A stretch of 64,000 bases of DNA, from assembly GCA_964398985.1 (NCBI GenBank), contig CAYNOS010000004.1:1-64000 (forward strand), in the 5' to 3' direction. The stretch's first letter is position 1. Every line of letters begins with the position of its first letter. The translations under genes were made by a program, and so were the position numbers. Below the pieces are notes generated by a model. It was not told where the DNA came from, searched no databases, and worked only from the letters and a program-made list of their open reading frames with translations. Positions 1-7,816 of this stretch are shown here, piece by piece. This DNA is from CAYMRL01 sp964398985 (GTDB taxonomy: Bacteria > Deinococcota > Deinococci > Deinococcales > Trueperaceae).

Positions 1-52
<52 letters not shown>

Positions 53-220
53 GTGACTGCCGGGCGGCGCGTAGGCACCGCCGCCGCGTTTCCGGCTGGG
101 TAGCTTACCACACGTTTCCGCGGTCGACACAACGGCGACATGCCTCACAACGTTCCAGGTGCTGGCGGCATCGGAGGAACGGGTTTTCGACTCGAACCCC
201 ACCGTAGTCCCGGGCGTGAC

Positions 221-1051
221 TCAGTCAGAGGCCGCGGCTGCCAGCCTCGCCACCGCAAGAGCAGTGTCGAGCCCGGGCCCGGACGCCGCATGCCCATCTC
301 CGTCCTCGAGGAACCAGGCCGCCGAGAGAGAGCAGTAGGCAAGGGTCCAGCCTAGCAGCCGCCGCCGGTCGAGCTCCGCCGCTGAGGCGATCACCTCGAC
401 TTGGCGCTCGAAGCGGCCCGGCGCGAGCGCCGTCTGGTGGTCAGGGTTGCAGAGCAGGTTCGCGTAGTCGAAGGCGCGGTCGCCCACGACACCTTTAGGA
501 TCGATGGCCAGCCAGCCGCGCTCCTCGAAGTCGAGGACGTTGCCGTGGTGGACGTCGCCGTGCAACACGACCACTTCGCGCTGATCCGCGAGCAACCTCC
601 GCGCCGCCTCAGCGCCGTCTGCCAGGATCCCGCCATGCGTAGCCGCGGCCGGCCACAGCGCCGCGAACCAGCGGTCCAGAGCGGGCAAACCTGGCGGCCA
701 CCTGGTGGGCTGCCTCGCCCCCGAGTGCAGCTTGGCCACCACCCGGCAGGCGATGCGGGACGCCTCGTCGTCCTGCGAACCGCGCGCCATGCTCGCCAGC
801 GACCTGGCGCCCGTCGCTCGCTCGATCAGCAGCGCCGGTCCGGAGCGCGCGATCACCTCCGCCGCTCCCGCACCAGCCCACCACTGCATGAGCTCTCCCC
901 CACGCCGCTCCTCATCATCGAGCGCCAGCTTGAGGACCGCGGGCCGCGAGCCGAGCACGACGTCCACCAGCAAGCTGGCAGGCCGCCTGCGCACGGGACC
1001 GACGGGCGTGAGCCCCCAAGCGGCCAGGTGACCTGCGAGCAGCTCGCGCAT
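221..1051 (-). CDS. APH(6)/hydroxyurea-type small-molecule phosphotransferase
   Basis: A 276-residue kinase-like protein of the aminoglycoside/hydroxyurea resistance kinase family (PF04655-like). The catalytic loop HGDVHHGNVL lies at about residues 164-173 (Asp166 as catalytic base, Asn171 for metal). A second acidic motif, IDPKGVVGDRAFDYANLL, at about 183-200 corresponds to the metal-binding DPK/DFG region. Streptomycin 6-kinase and related enzymes phosphorylate small hydroxylated substrates with ATP in the cytoplasm, but chromosomal members often have unknown substrates, so resistance is not claimed. The gene is divergent from the acetyltransferase at 1086, with only 34 bases between them holding a short AGTC/GACT dyad and -10-like boxes for both directions. 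The ATG start has no strong ribosome binding site. Confidence 0.82.
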   Translation of the reverse strand: MRELLAGHLAAWGLTPVGPVRRRPASLLVDVVLGSRPAVLKLALDDEERRGGELMQWWAGAGAAEVIARSGPALLIERATGARSLASMARGSQDDEASRIACRVVAKLHSGARQPTRWPPGLPALDRWFAALWPAAATHGGILADGAEAARRLLADQREVVVLHGDVHHGNVLDFEERGWLAIDPKGVVGDRAFDYANLLCNPDHQTALAPGRFERQVEVIASAAELDRRRLLGWTLAYCSLSAAWFLEDGDGHAASGPGLDTALAVARLAAAASD

Positions 1052-1085
1052 ACCAGTGCAGCTTAGTCGAGTAGACTGGCGCCTC

Positions 1086-1625
1086 GTGAGCGCGATCGTC
1101 GTGAGAGACGCCGTCGATGGCGACCTGGCTGCGGTTGCCGAGATCTACGCCCACCACGTGCTGAACGGCTCGGCGTCGTTCGAAGTGACGCCTCCCGACG
1201 TTGCCGAGATAGCCCGTCGCCGGGCGACGGTCGTGGCGCTCGGCATGCCGTACCTGGTGGCGGAGTCAGACGGTGCCCTGGGCGGATTCGCGTACGCCAG
1301 CGCCTTCCGGCCGCGCGAGGCGTACCGCTTCACCGTCGAGGACTCCGTCTACGTCGCCGCCGGCATGACCGGCCGCGGCTTCGGCAGCGCCCTGTTGCGG
1401 GAGCTGATTGCGCGCTGCGAGGCGGGTCCCTGGCGTCAGATGGTGGCCGTCATCGGCGACGGCACGCAGACGTCCGTGGCGCTGCACGCCAAGCACGGTT
1501 TCGTGCAGGCGGCGAGGCTCAAGGACGTCGGCTTCAAGTTCGGCCGCTGGGCCGATGTCGTGATCATGCAGCGACCGCTCGGCGCGGGAGCGACCGAGCC
1601 CCCAGCCCCGGAAGGAGCACGGTGA
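1086..1625 (+). CDS. GNAT N-acetyltransferase, phosphinothricin acetyltransferase type
   Basis: With the GTG at 1086 the product is 179 residues and begins MSAIVVRDAV. An ATG at 1056 would add ten residues that do not look conserved. The protein has the GNAT fold seen in Pat/YncA-type enzymes: an early DLAAVAEIYAHHVLNGSASFE segment, a central strand ending in SVYVAAGMTGRGFGSALL (the acetyl-CoA pyrophosphate loop with G-x-G-x-G/A character) and a C-terminal ALHAKHGF motif. Such enzymes acetylate amines such as phosphinothricin or methionine sulfone derivatives; the substrate cannot be told here. A TAGACT box at 1072-1077 lies eight bases before the GTG, so transcription may start at or near the codon. 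The stop overlaps the next gene as GTGA. Confidence 0.85.
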   Translation: MSAIVVRDAVDGDLAAVAEIYAHHVLNGSASFEVTPPDVAEIARRRATVVALGMPYLVAESDGALGGFAYASAFRPREAYRFTVEDSVYVAAGMTGRGFGSALLRELIARCEAGPWRQMVAVIGDGTQTSVALHAKHGFVQAARLKDVGFKFGRWADVVIMQRPLGAGATEPPAPEGAR

Positions 1626-2068
1626 ACGTCAAGGTCATCAGGCCAGAGAATCACCACCGTCGCAAGTGGGAGCTGCTCTACGCCGCCTATGCGGAGTTCT
1701 ACAAGGTGGAGCAGACGCCCGCGATGCGCGACCTCGTGTGGTCGTGGTTCTTCGACGCACAGCACGAGACCGAATGCCTGTTGGCCGTCGACGACCGCGG
1801 TGAGCCCGTCGGCCTCGCTCACTTCCGAGCCTTCGCGCGGCCGCTGGCGGCCTCGACCGGCGGCTTCCTCGACGACCTGTTCGTCGAGCCTGCCGCCCGC
1901 GGCAGCGGAGCGGCCAGAGCGCTCATCGAAGGCGTGGCGAACGTCGGGCGAGAACGAGGTTGGAGCGTGATCCGCTGGATCACCGCCGACGACAACTACC
2001 GGGCGCGGACGCTCTACGACAAGCTCGCCAAGCGCACCTCGTGGCTTACCTACGACCTGGTCTTGTAG
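1622..2068 (+). CDS. GNAT N-acetyltransferase
   Basis: A 148-residue GNAT acetyltransferase starting at a GTG that overlaps the stop of the upstream acetyltransferase (GTGA), so the two are translationally coupled. Visible family features are the acceptor-side strand LAHFRAFARP, the strand FLDDLFVEP and the acetyl-CoA loop ARGSGAARALIEGV at about residues 95-110, then a C-terminal NYRARTLYDKLAKRTSW segment matching the usual asparagine/tyrosine A-x-x-L/F-Y-x-K pattern. The substrate is unknown. The gene ends 25 bases before the convergent HAD phosphatase gene, leaving no room for a long terminator. Confidence 0.85.
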   Translation: MNVKVIRPENHHRRKWELLYAAYAEFYKVEQTPAMRDLVWSWFFDAQHETECLLAVDDRGEPVGLAHFRAFARPLAASTGGFLDDLFVEPAARGSGAARALIEGVANVGRERGWSVIRWITADDNYRARTLYDKLAKRTSWLTYDLVL

Positions 2069-2093
2069 CGGCCTTGTACCTTCGCGCTTCGGC

Positions 2094-2903
2094 TCAACCT
2101 CGCCGCAGCAAACCCTCGAGCTCGGCAACGCCGCTAATGAAGTGATCCGGCGCCGGCGCCGGCACGAGCCGCGAAGGTACCGACTCGCCCACCAGCACGG
2201 TTCGCATGCCTGCCGCGGCGCCACCGGCGATGTCGGAATCGAGCGTGTCGCCGACCATCAAGGTGGTGCCCGCGCTCGCACCGAAGCGCCGCAGCGCCGC
2301 CTCGAAGAAGAACGGCGAGGGCTTGCCGACGACCTCGGCCGCCACGCCCGAAGCGGCGGTCAACGCCGCGGCGATGGCACCGTTGCCAGGCAGCACGCGT
2401 CCGCCCTCGACCGGCACCACCAGATCGACGTTGAGGGCGAGGAAGGCGCCGCCTCGCGTCAGCACCTGCAGCGCGTCGGCCAGGTCTCGGTAGCGCATCT
2501 CCGGATCGCGGCTCAACAGCAGCAGCTCGGCGTCCTCGGGAGCGGTGCTCAAGGAGGTCATCGCCGCGACGGCCGCGCGCACCTCCTCGCGACCTATCAC
2601 CCAGGTGGCGGGCCTACCGAGCATCCGCGGGTGCTCAGCCAGCGCCTCGATCGGCATCAGCACGTCATCGGCGGTAGCCGGGATGCCCAGGCGCTCGAGC
2701 TTGGCGGCGACGTCCACGGCCCGACCGTGACTGATGTTGGTGAGGAAGCCCACCCCGAGGCCCCTCTCCCGCAGGGAGTCCACCAGTGCGGCGGCGCCGG
2801 GTGCGAGCTCGTCACCGAACCACAGGCAGCCATCGAGGTCGAGCAGAACGGTTGCGACGGCGGACAAAGGCGCGGGCGCCAACGCGCTCTCGATGGCCTT
2901 CAC
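2094..2903 (-). CDS. HAD-IIA family phosphatase (NagD-like)
   Basis: A 269-residue HAD hydrolase starting at a GTG that overlaps the phnE stop (GTGA at 2900-2903). Motif I is LLDLDGCLWFG (nucleophile Asp22, Asp24), motif II lies in GFLTNISHG, and the C-terminal half carries VGKPSPFFFEAALRRFG and the metal-binding MVGDTLDSDIAGGAAAGMRTVLV. The layout of a small C2-type cap between motif II and the lysine matches the NagD/phosphoglycolate phosphatase group. It is the last gene of the phosphonate-type importer operon, so it probably dephosphorylates what the importer brings in or an intermediate. It is not a recognisable phosphonoacetaldehyde hydrolase, and no C-P lyase gene is present. Confidence 0.88.
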   Translation of the reverse strand: MKAIESALAPAPLSAVATVLLDLDGCLWFGDELAPGAAALVDSLRERGLGVGFLTNISHGRAVDVAAKLERLGIPATADDVLMPIEALAEHPRMLGRPATWVIGREEVRAAVAAMTSLSTAPEDAELLLLSRDPEMRYRDLADALQVLTRGGAFLALNVDLVVPVEGGRVLPGNGAIAAALTAASGVAAEVVGKPSPFFFEAALRRFGASAGTTLMVGDTLDSDIAGGAAAGMRTVLVGESVPSRLVPAPAPDHFISGVAELEGLLRRG

Positions 2904-3712
2904 CTGATCGCGCCCCGCACCTTCGCCGACACCCACTCGGCCAGGACGACGAGCGCGATGATCAAGACGAAGATGACGGTCACCTGCGACCACAGCAGGC
3001 CGTTGATGCTGGCGTCGAGCTGCAGCCCGATGCCGCCCGCTCCCACCAGGCCGACGATCGTCGACTCGCGGATGTTGATGTCCCAGCGGTAGACGCTGAG
3101 GCCCGCGAACGCCGGCATCACTTGCGGGACGATGCCGTACGACACCGTCTGGGCGCCGGTGCTGCCGGTGGACATCAGCGCTTCGATCGGTTTCGGGTCG
3201 ATCTCCTCGATCGCCTCGTAAAGCAGCTTGCTGCAGAAGCCGATCGAGCGTAGGCCGATAGCGAGGATGCCGGCCAGCACCCCGGGGCCGATGATCGAGA
3301 CGATCAGCAGCGCCCAGATCAGCGCGTTGACGGAGCGCGAGAAGACGATGATCAGCATCGCCAGTTGCCTCAGCACCGGATGGGGCGTGGTGTTGCGCGC
3401 CGCGAGCAGCGCGACCGGCACGCTGATGATCAGGGCCATCAAGGTGCCCAGCGTGGCGATGTTGATCGTGTCCCACAGCGGCTCCCACAGCCGCTCGACG
3501 TAACTCCAGCGCGGCGGGAACATCCGCGAGATGAGATCGGCCCCCTGTTGGGGAGCGTCCAGCACGAAGTACCAGAAGGTCTGGCCGGACACGAAGCGGA
3601 AGCAGATCGCCACCACCACCAGTCCCACCAGCCACGCCAGATAGGTGAGCAGGGTCTGCCGGCGGTCACGTTGCTGCCAGGCCCGCTCGCCCCCGCGAAC
3701 GCTCACCGGCAT
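2900..3712 (-). CDS. phnE: Phosphonate-type ABC transporter permease (second PhnE)
   Basis: A 270-residue inner-membrane permease of the PhnE family. Hydrophobic segments are evident at the N-terminus (LAWLVGLVVVAICFRF), in the LWDTINIATLGTLMALIISVPVALLAA region and at the C-terminus. The EAA-type cytoplasmic loop that docks on the ATPase is represented by EALMSTGSTGAQTVSYGIVPQVMPAF, and the PhnE-typical INIRESTIVGLVGAGGIG follows. It lies one base downstream of the first permease gene, so the two probably form a heterodimeric channel. The next gene (HAD phosphatase) overlaps its stop. Substrate class follows PhnD and PhnC in the same operon: phosphonate, phosphite or a phosphate ester. Confidence 0.92.
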   Translation of the reverse strand: MPVSVRGGERAWQQRDRRQTLLTYLAWLVGLVVVAICFRFVSGQTFWYFVLDAPQQGADLISRMFPPRWSYVERLWEPLWDTINIATLGTLMALIISVPVALLAARNTTPHPVLRQLAMLIIVFSRSVNALIWALLIVSIIGPGVLAGILAIGLRSIGFCSKLLYEAIEEIDPKPIEALMSTGSTGAQTVSYGIVPQVMPAFAGLSVYRWDINIRESTIVGLVGAGGIGLQLDASINGLLWSQVTVIFVLIIALVVLAEWVSAKVRGAIR

Positions 3713-3713
3713 G

Positions 3714-4532
3714 TCACTGCACCCGCTTCCGGATCATGCCTGAGACGAGTTCGAGCGACCACACCAAAGCGACGATGAGCAGGATGATGGCGCTGGTGGT
3801 GCCGTACTCGTAGCGCGAGATAGAAGTGTTGAGCGCGCCGCCGATGCCGCCGGCTCCCACGATGCCGATCACCGACGACTCGCGGAAGTTGATGTCGAGC
3901 CGGTAGAGCGACAGGCCCACGAAGCGCGGGCGCACCTGCGGCATCACGCCATAAGCCATCAGCTGGAACCAGTTGGCGCCGGTGGCGCGGATCGCCTCCA
4001 GCTGATCGGGGTCGATGTCCTCGATGTCCTCGGCCAACAGCTTGCCGAGGAAGCCGATGGTGGCGAACGCGAGCGTCAGCACGCCCGCCAGCGGGCCGAA
4101 GCCGATCATGACCACGAACAGGATCGCGATCACGATCTCCTGGAAGCTGCGGGAAACGGCGATGACGGCGCGCGAGACGAGATAGATGGGCAGCGGCGAG
4201 ATGTTACGGGCCGCTCCGAACGCGAACGGCAGCGATAGAGCGATGCCGAGGACGGTGGCGAGCACGGTCATCGTGATGCTCTCCAGGATGCCGACGCGGA
4301 TGAAGTCCCAGCGGGAGACGAAGTCGGGCTGCAGGAAGCCGGAGAAGAGGCGACCGGCGCGTTCGGCGCCCTGCACGACCCTGGTCCAGTTGACATCGAC
4401 GCTGCCGATGGCCAGCACCAGGTAGAGGGCGCAGCCGAGGTAGAGCCCGTACCTGAGCAGCGCGTTGGGAACGAGGGCCGGTGGACGCCAGGTGTCCGGG
4501 TACCGCTCAGCGGCGGCGCCGGAGGTGCTCAT
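3714..4532 (-). CDS. phnE: Phosphonate-type ABC transporter permease (first PhnE)
   Basis: A 272-residue PhnE-family permease if translation begins at the ATG at 4532, which overlaps the phnC stop as ATGA. An ATG at 4544 would add four residues. It carries the same hallmarks as its downstream paralogue: EAIRATGANWFQLMAYGVMPQVRPRF (ATPase-docking loop) and INFRESSVIGIVGAGGIG near the C-terminus, with five or six hydrophobic segments. Two divergent copies of PhnE in tandem is a common layout in phosphonate/phosphite importers, giving a permease heterodimer. Confidence 0.92.
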   Translation of the reverse strand: MSTSGAAAERYPDTWRPPALVPNALLRYGLYLGCALYLVLAIGSVDVNWTRVVQGAERAGRLFSGFLQPDFVSRWDFIRVGILESITMTVLATVLGIALSLPFAFGAARNISPLPIYLVSRAVIAVSRSFQEIVIAILFVVMIGFGPLAGVLTLAFATIGFLGKLLAEDIEDIDPDQLEAIRATGANWFQLMAYGVMPQVRPRFVGLSLYRLDINFRESSVIGIVGAGGIGGALNTSISRYEYGTTSAIILLIVALVWSLELVSGMIRKRVQ

Positions 4533-5329
4533 ACCGGCTCCCACACCCGGTCGCTCTCGCCCGGCTGCTCGCCTTCTTCGACGCGGTCCGCTTCGACGGC
4601 GGTCGACCAGTCCTCCTCGCCGTAGATCTCCGTCAGCATGTCGTCGTTGAGCTCGTCAGGCGAGCCGTCGAAGACGATCTCGCCGGCCCGCAGGCCGACG
4701 ATGCGCTGGACGAAGAGCTTGGCCAGCGCCACGTCGTGGATGTTGACGATGGTGGCGAGACCGCGCTCGCTGGCGAGCTCCACCAGCAGGCGCATCACCT
4801 GACGCGAGGTCTTGGGGTCGAGACTGGCGGTCGGCTCGTCGACCAGCAGCAAGTCGGGCTGCTGCAAGAGCGCGCGGGCGATGCCGACGCGCTGCCGCTG
4901 TCCGCCCGATAGCTGGTCGGCGCGCTTGTCGACGTGCTCGGAGATGCCGACGCGATCGAGCAGCTCGAACGCGCGCCGGACGGTAGCCGGCGGGAAGCGG
5001 CGAAAATAGGAGGCCCAGAAGCCGACGTACCCAAGCTGTCCGGAGAGCACGTTCTCCATGACGGTGAGCCGGTCGACGAGCGCGAACTCCTGGAAGATCA
5101 TGCCTATGCGGCGCCGCGCCAGGCGCAGCTCGCGGCGCCCGAGGCGGGCCAGGTCCTGCCCGGAAAGCAGGACCTGGCCTTCGGTGGGCTCCACGAGGCG
5201 GTTCACGCAGCGGATCAGCGTGCTCTTGCCTGCGCCCGAGGGGCCGATGAGGGCCATGACCTGGCCCGCCGGCACCTCGAGGTCGACTCCGCGCAAGGCG
5301 GTCTCGCCGCGCCCGTAGCGCTTCACCAA
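4529..5329 (-). CDS. phnC: Phosphonate-type ABC transporter ATP-binding protein
   Basis: A cytoplasmic ABC ATPase with Walker A GPSGAGKST at about residues 29-37, Q-loop FQEFALVDRLTVMENVL, signature LSGGQRQRVGIARAL, Walker B LLLVDEPTASLD and the switch histidine in IVNIHDVALA; these variants match PhnC. The start is a problem. Family members begin LKIxGLVKRY, and that reading frame (VLKIQGLVKRY) is open here, but its first codon at 5345-5347 is GTA. An ideal AGGAGG sits seven bases before that GTA. The recognised start codon nearest is the TTG at 5327-5329, used here, 18 bases further on. The gene lies 16-34 bases after phnD and overlaps the following phnE gene. Confidence 0.9.
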   Translation of the reverse strand: MVKRYGRGETALRGVDLEVPAGQVMALIGPSGAGKSTLIRCVNRLVEPTEGQVLLSGQDLARLGRRELRLARRRIGMIFQEFALVDRLTVMENVLSGQLGYVGFWASYFRRFPPATVRRAFELLDRVGISEHVDKRADQLSGGQRQRVGIARALLQQPDLLLVDEPTASLDPKTSRQVMRLLVELASERGLATIVNIHDVALAKLFVQRIVGLRAGEIVFDGSPDELNDDMLTEIYGEEDWSTAVEADRVEEGEQPGESDRVWEPV

Positions 5330-5362
5330 GCCTTGGATCTTGAGTACGGCAGCTCCTCCTGG

Positions 5363-6352
5363 TTACTCGATGGCGTCGGCGGCGGCAGCGATCTGACGCA
5401 GCACGTTCCAGTCTCGCTGGTAGTCGATGGCGATCCACTGGCTGACGTCGGCGAACTCCGCGGCCAGCGCGGTGCCGGTCCAGTCGAACGTCAAGAAAGC
5501 CTCGCGCACCTGCTCGAGCAGCTCGGGCTCGAGGTTGTACATGGCGCCGTAGGCGGTCGATGGGAACGTCTCGGACACGTAGACGAACTCGAGGTCGTCG
5601 AGCGACAGCAGGTCGCGAGCGACCATCCGCCGCAGAACGCTCGAGGCGACCGCGGCGGCTTCGTAGTCGCCGTTCGCCACGCCGAGGATGCTGTTGTCGT
5701 GAGAGCCGGAGAAGACGGTCTCGTAGTCGACGTTCGGGCGCATCTCGAGCTCGGCGTACAGCAGCGCCGCCGGCGCGCTGTAGCCGGAGTTGGAGGTCGG
5801 CGATACGAACGCCAGCTGCCGTCCCCGCAGGTCTTCGAGGCTCTTGATGTCGGAGCCCTTCTTCACGATGATCTCCATCTGGTAGCCGAACTCCTCGTTG
5901 TCGTCGGCCATCACCGCCATCGGATGGAAGCCGGCCATGTTCACGCCTTCTTGCACCGAGCCGGCGGCGAAGCCGGCGACGTGCAAGCGGCCGGCGCGCA
6001 TCGCCTCGATCTGCGCTGCGTACGAGCGGACCGGGAAGTACTGCACCTGCTTGCCGGTGAGCTCGGAGAGGTAGTCCATGAACTCGACGAAGACACCCTG
6101 GTAGACGGCGGGATCCTCGGTCGGGGCGTAGGTGAAGATCAGCGTCCCGGGGTCGAGCCACTGGCTGGCATCGGTCGGCGGGTCGGCGAGCATGTCGCCG
6201 TCGGCATCGCAGAAGCGGCTGTCCAGTTCACCGCGAGGGCAGTCAGCCTGCGCCGCCGCGAACTGGAAGGCGACCTGCCAGAGGGCCAGCGCCAGTAGCG
6301 CCGGCCACAGGCGGGCCAGGTTGAAGCTTGACTTGGAACTTGCTGCGTTCAT
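5363..6352 (-). CDS. phnD: Phosphonate-type ABC transporter substrate-binding protein
   Basis: A 329-residue periplasmic binding protein with an N-terminal signal peptide (hydrophobic ALLALALWQVAFQFAAAQA, cleavage probably after AAAQA). The chosen ATG at 6352 has GGGAG upstream; an in-frame start 36 bases earlier is less likely. PhnD hallmarks include IFTYAPTEDPAVYQG near the N-terminus, FPVRSYAAQIEAMRAGRLHVAGF and the ligand-loop FVSPTSNSGYSAPAALL, close to the family TPTSNSGY pattern. It delivers the substrate to the PhnE pair. It follows the GntR regulator by 32 bases on the same strand, so the regulator and importer are probably one transcript. Confidence 0.93.
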   Translation of the reverse strand: MNAASSKSSFNLARLWPALLALALWQVAFQFAAAQADCPRGELDSRFCDADGDMLADPPTDASQWLDPGTLIFTYAPTEDPAVYQGVFVEFMDYLSELTGKQVQYFPVRSYAAQIEAMRAGRLHVAGFAAGSVQEGVNMAGFHPMAVMADDNEEFGYQMEIIVKKGSDIKSLEDLRGRQLAFVSPTSNSGYSAPAALLYAELEMRPNVDYETVFSGSHDNSILGVANGDYEAAAVASSVLRRMVARDLLSLDDLEFVYVSETFPSTAYGAMYNLEPELLEQVREAFLTFDWTGTALAAEFADVSQWIAIDYQRDWNVLRQIAAAADAIE

Positions 6353-6384
6353 CGAATTCTCCCTTCCGAGGAGGCCTTCAAGAC

Positions 6385-7128
6385 TCAATCCGGGTTGCCG
6401 GGCCTGGCCCGCCGGATGGTCAGCGAGAGGTAGTAGCGGTCGCCGCGGTAGAGGGTGCGCGTGAGGCCCACCCGGCGGCCGTCGTCGAGGAACGTCACAC
6501 GCGTGACCCGCAGCATCGGGCAGGTCTCGGGCACGGCGAGCGAGCGCGAGGTCGCAGCGTCGGCGGCCGTCGCTTCGATGGTCTGGTCGGCGTGGCTGAC
6601 TTCCTGCCCGAGCGCGGCGGTGACACCGTTGTAGAAGGAGGCAACGTAGTCGATGTGCTCGAGCTGCTCGGCGAACTCGGGAGCCACCACGACGGTGTTG
6701 AGGCCGATCGGCTCGCCTTCGATGAAGCGCAGACGTTCGACGCGGTAGACGGTGGCGGACGGTTCGACCCCGAGCAGCTCGGCGTCTTGCTCACCGGCGG
6801 CCTCGAAGCCCCTCGCGAGCACCTCGGTAGCGGGCTCGAGGCCGTGAGCCAGAGCGTCCTCGGCGAATCCCAGCAAGCGGCTCGCGACCCTCTCGACCTT
6901 GGTGCTGGCCACGAAGGTGCCGACCCCTTGGCGGCGGACCAGCAGGCCGGCGCCCACGAGCCTGTCGATCGCGTGCCGCACGGTCATCCGCGACACGCCG
7001 TAACGACGGGACAGCTCGTCCTCGGTGGGCAGACGGTGGCCCAAAGGCAAGGCGCCGCTGCCGATCTGGTCGCGCAGATCGGTCGCGATACGCGCGTACA
7101 TGGGGCCTCCCGAGCGCGAGGCGATCAA
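6385..7128 (-). CDS. GntR/HutC-family transcriptional regulator (PhnF-like)
   Basis: A 247-residue regulator with an N-terminal winged helix-turn-helix (YARIATDLRDQIGSGALPLG, then LPTEDELSRRYGVSRMTVRHAIDRL) and a C-terminal UTRA ligand-binding domain from about residue 90 (ERLRFIEGEPIGLNTVVV, LTRTLYRGDRYYLSL at the end). The TTG at 7128 has AAGGAGAG just upstream; a later ATG at 7101 is possible. It is the first gene of the phnDCEE-HAD operon and its own promoter overlaps a GTCTA-containing operator-like sequence. It therefore probably autoregulates and represses the importer until a phosphonate or phosphorylated ligand binds the UTRA domain. Confidence 0.9.
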   Translation of the reverse strand: MIASRSGGPMYARIATDLRDQIGSGALPLGHRLPTEDELSRRYGVSRMTVRHAIDRLVGAGLLVRRQGVGTFVASTKVERVASRLLGFAEDALAHGLEPATEVLARGFEAAGEQDAELLGVEPSATVYRVERLRFIEGEPIGLNTVVVAPEFAEQLEHIDYVASFYNGVTAALGQEVSHADQTIEATAADAATSRSLAVPETCPMLRVTRVTFLDDGRRVGLTRTLYRGDRYYLSLTIRRARPGNPD

Positions 7129-7176
7129 GGCTCTCCTTCCACGACGACGCCTGACCGTGACGTGACGATGACTTGC

Positions 7177-7198
7177 TTGTCTAGATGTCTATACGACT
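7177..7198. promoter_or_regulatory. Candidate GntR/HutC operator overlapping the -10 box
   Basis: The sequence contains two direct GTCTA units (TTGTCTAGATG and TGTCTATACG). HutC-group regulators such as DasR and PhnF bind GTCTAGAC or GTATAGAC-like sites, so this is a plausible operator for the adjacent GntR protein. It overlaps the -10 box and would block RNA polymerase. Confidence 0.55.
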
Positions 7199-7215
7199 CT
7201 GGCTAACCGCGTCAA
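7188..7215 (-). promoter_or_regulatory. Sigma70-type promoter of gntR-phnDCEE-HAD
   Basis: On the minus strand TTGACG (7210-7215) and TATAGA (7188-7193) are separated by 16 bases, a near-consensus housekeeping promoter about 60 bases upstream of the gntR start. Confidence 0.7.
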
Positions 7216-7312
7216 GGGGGTTCCTGTGACGGCTGTATACGCAGCGCTCTGTCGACTACACTCGCCAGCGAGGCGGACCGAGTCCTTGGTCGCCCATCCG
7301 AGGAGGCGCAGC

Positions 7313-7816
7313 GTGTCGCACCCAGCCGAACTCGAGCTCCTGCTCGAGGCATTCGACCGCAACGGCCGAGTCAACGTCGCGACGCTCGCGACCCTGACGA
7401 TGGCAGACCTGCCCTACGGCTCCCAGTTCGGGGGCTTCAACATCGGCCAACACCTCGCCGATCTGGTCGACTTCCGCCCCGCCTGGCTCAGTCGCGTCTC
7501 GCCGGAGCACGCCGCCGGCATCCCGAGCGTGACCGGCGAGACGCCGACTTGGCTGACGGTCGCGAGCATCGCCGAGCTGCAGGCCGCGTTCGACGCGGGC
7601 GACGCCGCCGTGAAGCAGGCGGTGGTGAGCGCGGTCGCCGAGGGGCGCAAGTTCGAGGGCGCCTACCCGTCGCACCCTGGCCACTTCCTGCAGCACTGCA
7701 TCGTTCACGACTCGCACCACCGCGGCCAGATACTCGCCCTGTTGCGCCAAGGCGGCAGACCCGAGCAGCTTCGCGAGGAGCTCGAAAACGAGACGTGGTC
7801 GATCTGGCGTGAGTGA
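7313..7816 (+). CDS. DinB-like four-helix-bundle protein
   Basis: A 167-residue protein starting at GTG 7313, which has AGGAGG seven bases upstream; longer in-frame starts lack this. The C-terminal part holds HPGHFLQHCIVHDSHHRGQILALLRQ, with the H-D-x-x-H-H-R-G-Q pattern of DinB/YfiT metal-binding four-helix bundle proteins, and an earlier histidine in FNIGQHLADLVDFR may complete the metal triad. DinB-superfamily members include thiol transferases, but the specific activity cannot be inferred. Its last bases overlap the start of the diaminopropionate ammonia-lyase gene, so the two are co-translated. Confidence 0.8.
   Translation: MSHPAELELLLEAFDRNGRVNVATLATLTMADLPYGSQFGGFNIGQHLADLVDFRPAWLSRVSPEHAAGIPSVTGETPTWLTVASIAELQAAFDAGDAAVKQAVVSAVAEGRKFEGAYPSHPGHFLQHCIVHDSHHRGQILALLRQGGRPEQLREELENETWSIWRE

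Noticed and set aside
150..220. TTCGACTCGAACCCC resembling a T-arm near the left edge
   Set aside because: The flanking bases do not form T-stem or acceptor pairs on either strand.
2904..3635. Long minus-strand frame joining the HAD phosphatase to an upstream arginine-rich sequence
   Set aside because: The upstream part lies antiparallel-frame within the phnE gene and has no domain character; the HAD gene starts at the GTGA overlap at 2903.
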